Source: Barthelona sp. PCE
Lineage: Eukaryota > Metamonada: BaSk clade
Length of the DNA: 64,000 nt
NCBI GenBank assembly: GCA_040285745.1
Contig: JAUFOR010000002.1
Span: 1 to 64,000 of the forward strand
Direction: 5' to 3'
Each line of letters opens with the position of its first letter. The first letter of the stretch is position 1. Positions 60,744 to 64,000 of the stretch are shown piece by piece. The position numbers and the translations under genes were made by a program. Below the pieces are notes generated by a model. That model did not search any database, had not been told where the DNA came from, and worked only from the letters and a program-made list of their open reading frames with translations.

Positions 60744-61462
60744 ATTAGGTTTCACTATGAAAATAAATAGCTTTGTAAAATGTAAAATAAAAGGAAAAGG
60801 AAAAAAATTCAATAACAGTACAATTGCTCTCCACGCTTGCTAGATAATGTTTGTTCGGTTGAATGTATGCATGATTTCAAGAATATTTTACACTTACTAG
60901 GTACTTTTTGATTTGAGATTTGGAATTTTTTCATGTGGCATGAATTTCAAATTGTGTGGAGGCTGTATGCGTTTTTGGCATAGTTTACAGTAGATAAAGG
61001 CCAAACTTTAGCAGTACATCGTGAACTAAGGTTTGCAGTCTTAAACACTTTTTAAGGTTTTTTATTACTGAAACTGATCTCCAAAGTTTATGTTTAATTT
61101 ATTTTCAGGATAAAGTATGGATTAACTCAATTGGAAACTTGCTTTTTGCTGTTTCACCATATTAACACACTCGGTCTTTACTCTACATGAATTTGGGACT
61201 GGGGAAATTCCTCTTGGCACATTAGGTGAAAGACCGATGCAGTAGATGCAATGGTTGTGTTTAAGTTTCTGCTGAGATGTTCTTCCTTGTGAAGAAAGGA
61301 GCGCATAGAGCTTATACCGGCCATTACCAGTATTACACAGTTATCGTGAAGTATCTAAGCGATACAACACAAAGAGGGTCATTTGGTTGAAACTTTTTTA
61401 TTCTTAATTTTACTATATTACCATCTGATTGCAATCAAATAATTAATAAAAAAATGTACATT
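60744..61462. other. spacer of about 720 bp, no gene recognised
   Basis: AT-rich DNA between Mei2 (start) and the STPGR gene (end). Only short open frames occur and none has a recognisable protein. It must hold the Mei2 promoter; TTTCATAGTG lies 15 bases before that ATG on the minus strand. No structured RNA is evident. Confidence 0.55.
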
Positions 61463-62227
61463 TTATCGCCTTCTATTGATTTTGAAATAGTTGAAACGAG
61501 GGGTTGAAGATTTAAAAACCGATGTTGTTGATCTGGTTCGATTAGCTAACACCCTGTTGTTCACATTGTACGATCCTGGGCCGATGTGTTGACTTGTACC
61601 AATACCACGTGTGGGATCTTTGAAACGTTTTGAGGAACCAAGCGTGGAGATTTGTCTACGTGGTTTCGTCTTCTTCAGCCCCGTATCATAGCTCCCGGGT
61701 GCCGGTGCTTGGTTTTTTGGTGAATAGAAACGTGGTGTAGTAGAAAATTCAGCTGAATTTATATATCCCGAAGCAGCTCTCTTTTTCTTCTTAAATGAAC
61801 GTGGTGACTTTGTGTCCTTTGTGTTGTTGTACGCACCTGGCGGAGGTGCTAATGTATTTGAACTTTTGAACCTATTTTCTCTGCCAAAATCTAGATTCTT
61901 TCGCGGTGATGTCTTTTTAACCCATTCAGGACCTTTGACAACCACATCAGGAGCTGCAGGCTTTGTTTGTAATAATTTTGGTTGCTTACTTAGAAATGGA
62001 GCAGTACCCAATGTTTTCTTCTGGCTGGCAGAAAGATTCACATTTTCATAAGCTCCAGGTCCGGGAGCAATGGTATGGTCCTTTCCGAAACGTTCTTGTT
62101 TTTCAATGTAATGTGTGCCCTTTTTATAATTTGAGTAAATATCGTCAACATTGCATGATTCATAGTCACCAGGCCCAAGATCTGTGAGTTCGGCCGGAGC
62201 TGAGCTGAATAGCTTCTCACTTGCCAT
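61463..62227 (-). CDS. STPGR-repeat (ODF3/CIMAP-type) axonemal protein
   Basis: 254 residues with at least five Pro-Gly-x-Tyr motifs of the SHIPPO/STPGR type: LGPGDYE near 18, PGPGAYE near 56, PPPGAYN near 130, PAPGSYD near 174, IGPGSYN near 214. Spacing near 40-75 residues is typical. Such proteins are microtubule inner proteins in flagella (ODF3/CIMAP, and in trichomonads and diplomonads too). It is basic and otherwise low in structure. ATG at 62227 is the first in frame. Confidence 0.85.
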   Translation of the reverse strand: MASEKLFSSAPAELTDLGPGDYESCNVDDIYSNYKKGTHYIEKQERFGKDHTIAPGPGAYENVNLSASQKKTLGTAPFLSKQPKLLQTKPAAPDVVVKGPEWVKKTSPRKNLDFGRENRFKSSNTLAPPPGAYNNTKDTKSPRSFKKKKRAASGYINSAEFSTTPRFYSPKNQAPAPGSYDTGLKKTKPRRQISTLGSSKRFKDPTRGIGTSQHIGPGSYNVNNRVLANRTRSTTSVFKSSTPRFNYFKINRRR

Positions 62228-62505
62228 TGTTGTGTAGTTGTAAAAGGGTTGAAAATTTAAACCACGAATATGACTTGTTTATTGCTTTAGATTTAGCAAA
62301 GTGTTTAACATGCTCTTCTTTATATGTGTTAGGTGTAAAGAATTGTTTGACTGACCTTTTGAATTCCGAAAATGGATAAGACCTGAGTGTTTTTGATCAT
62401 CTCTGAATGGCTTGGTGCATGTGCTAACCACATATTTTCATTCCGCATGTTTCTCACTGACAATAAAATTCGAATTAGACTCAAAAACAAGAAAAAATTC
62501 TTTAC

Positions 62506-63342
62506 TTAAATCTGTTGATTATCTGAAACAACAAGCAATGGCTTTTCTGAATCTTCACGAGTAGTAGCAAGGGAACCCTTCATGATGACGTCATAGAAGA
62601 GCAGTTGGAAGAAGATAATCATCTGGAAAACAAAACTGGACAAGAAGCTTACCCAAACACTGAACGGCTCACGGTTCATTACAGCGAGCCAGTACAACTG
62701 GATACCAGCACCAGGTCCGGTCAGTGCGAAGAGGAAGATGCTGAGAGACTTACCTTCCTTCAATTTGAATACCAAAACGGTTTGAGTGACCCACTGGATG
62801 AGGTTGAGGATCGACATCTCACCGTAGGTGTCAGCAACCCACTCAATAACACTGGTGCACGCACCCTTGCCGAAGATACCAGCGTAGAAGAGGACCCATA
62901 AGATAGAGAGAGACATAAAAACAGTTAATGCAGTTACCATCATTTTTGAACGCTTGAAATCTGCATGGGACTCCTCTGTGTCCTTGCGTGGGTGGTATGC
63001 AATGTACATGTAACTGATAGGGAGGTATATGAGGAACATAATGAGTGCTTGCCAGAAAGTAGCTGTGGCATCATAAAACTGCCAAAAACTGTATTTGCTC
63101 ACATTAACAATGACAGGTAACTTCAAGATCAAGAGATCGAACATGACACAGAACTGGTTGAAAGAAGCAATGGCAAAACTAAAACAGCTTAATCCTGCAC
63201 TGCTTTTTGTTTTTCTTAATCTCAGCAATTGAGGCAAAACAGCAATGACGATGCCCAAAGTAAGAACTACACCGATAATTCTTGACAAAATGGTCTGATC
63301 ATCGAATACTCGTCGACATTCCCAAACTGATGAATGTACCAT
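62506..63342 (-). CDS. PQ-loop membrane protein
   Basis: 278 residues with seven hydrophobic spans and two PQ-loop motifs: LPQLLRLRKTKSSAG (about 36-50) and a weaker second one (TQTVLVFKLKEGKSLS, about 190-205, Pro replaced by Thr). Such proteins include cystinosin, MPDU1 and lysosomal amino-acid carriers. A C-terminal ILE/Leu-rich acidic tail could be a sorting signal. Substrate unknown. The order of the loops and overall length resemble eukaryotic PQ-loop proteins more than SWEETs. Confidence 0.8.
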   Translation of the reverse strand: MVHSSVWECRRVFDDQTILSRIIGVVLTLGIVIAVLPQLLRLRKTKSSAGLSCFSFAIASFNQFCVMFDLLILKLPVIVNVSKYSFWQFYDATATFWQALIMFLIYLPISYMYIAYHPRKDTEESHADFKRSKMMVTALTVFMSLSILWVLFYAGIFGKGACTSVIEWVADTYGEMSILNLIQWVTQTVLVFKLKEGKSLSIFLFALTGPGAGIQLYWLAVMNREPFSVWVSFLSSFVFQMIIFFQLLFYDVIMKGSLATTREDSEKPLLVVSDNQQI

Positions 63343-64000
63343 TATATTATAACAATTTTAGTAATGTGTAAAGTGTATTATGTTTGATACGGATAGGGTT
63401 ATACAATCTAATAACTCCAAATCTGAAAAAAGGAGTTGAAATGGAATGAATTAATGAAACCACAAATTTGACATGATTTTCTGAGTCAATCGGTGCTAAA
63501 TGCATCATATCCACCCAACTATGAGGCTTCTCTAAGATCAAGAATCCACGTATTTTATTCGGTAAGTTTACTACAAAGGTTCTTTGGATAATTTTGCGTT
63601 GCTATTGGCACCAATGGGCATTGCAGGGTGGTTTTTAAAAAGTTACAAATCCCAAAACTGTAAGGGTGATGTAAAAAATTGTTATAAAGCCGAAATGTTT
63701 ATTTTCCTCTAAAATAGAAATAAATCACACCAAAACTTCCATATAAAGCAAGATTACTTAAAAAAATTACCGATAAAATAAGAACATGCGATATCAAAGA
63801 TTTTCTTTTTTACATACAATACGTGGGTGTTAAATTCGTTTGTTGGAGCTGCATGTAGTTATACAGCACATGCCTATATGTAATATCAAACAAATCAGGT
63901 ACTGACCTTTTTGTCCATTTTTCATTAATACGCTCATTAATGGAGAATAATGTGTAATGGCAAAACTTCAATAGATGATGTATCTCTCCAGACACAATGG
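63343..64000. other. window end, no gene recognised
   Basis: AT-rich DNA beyond the PQ-loop gene start. A minus-strand open frame near 63810-63995 lacks any recognisable domain and is cut by the window edge. The promoter of the PQ-loop gene lies in the first part. Confidence 0.5.

Noticed and set aside
63810-63995. 61-residue minus-strand frame at the window end
   Set aside because: Short, no domain, cut near the window edge; cannot be supported.

Overview
This window looks like nuclear DNA of a flagellated single-celled eukaryote. It is AT-rich between genes and the genes are closely packed, mostly without introns. Translated products include eukaryote-only proteins: calreticulin, SMU1, PP5, PPP4R3/SMEK, VPS26, BLOC1S1, ribosomal protein eS25 and ZC3H15. 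Axonemal proteins are also present: CFAP52, a CFAP157/BBOF1-like protein, an RSPH14-like protein and an STPGR-repeat protein. TAA, TAG and TGA all end well-conserved reading frames, so the code is standard. One clear intron of 43 nt is visible in the calreticulin gene (GTATGT at the 5' end, CTAAC branch point almost touching the TTTAG 3' end). This style, and a TM1266-like protein normally linked to [FeFe]-hydrogenase systems, are compatible with an anaerobic metamonad or other excavate-like flagellate. That placement is inference; I cannot name the species.

Layout. 0.4-4.6 kb: a decayed non-LTR retrotransposon with reverse transcriptase and a C-terminal zinc finger plus PD-(D/E)XK endonuclease, followed by a perfect hairpin. 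4.6-6.9 kb: AT-rich spacer with degenerate repeats and palindromes. 6.9-13.4 kb: three large unrecognised, probably beta-rich proteins, two of them interrupted by single-base frameshifts. 13.5-13.9 kb: an 85-bp tandem duplication and a tRNA gene. 14.4-64 kb: a dense run of mostly housekeeping and flagellar genes on both strands, with gaps often below 100 bp.

Functions represented: splicing (SMU1), RNA processing and binding (RTCA, Mei2-like, ZC3H15), phosphatase control (PP5, PPP4R3), tubulin detyrosination or deglutamylation (cytosolic carboxypeptidase), SUMO removal (ULP1), chaperones (DNAJC21/JJJ1, calreticulin), endosome and lysosome traffic (VPS26, BLOC1S1), purine synthesis (adenylosuccinate lyase), thiol-histidine synthesis (OvoA), the flagellar axoneme, and membrane transporters. 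Several large genes have no recognisable family: a 1329-residue beta-helix plus multi-TM receptor-like protein, a 1288-residue coiled-coil protein, a 692-residue coiled-coil protein and a 744-residue propeller/solenoid protein.

Several conserved or otherwise intact genes carry exactly one single-base frameshift. This may reflect assembly indels rather than true decay. Start codons were set to ATG, chosen by homology, spacing and paralogue comparison.
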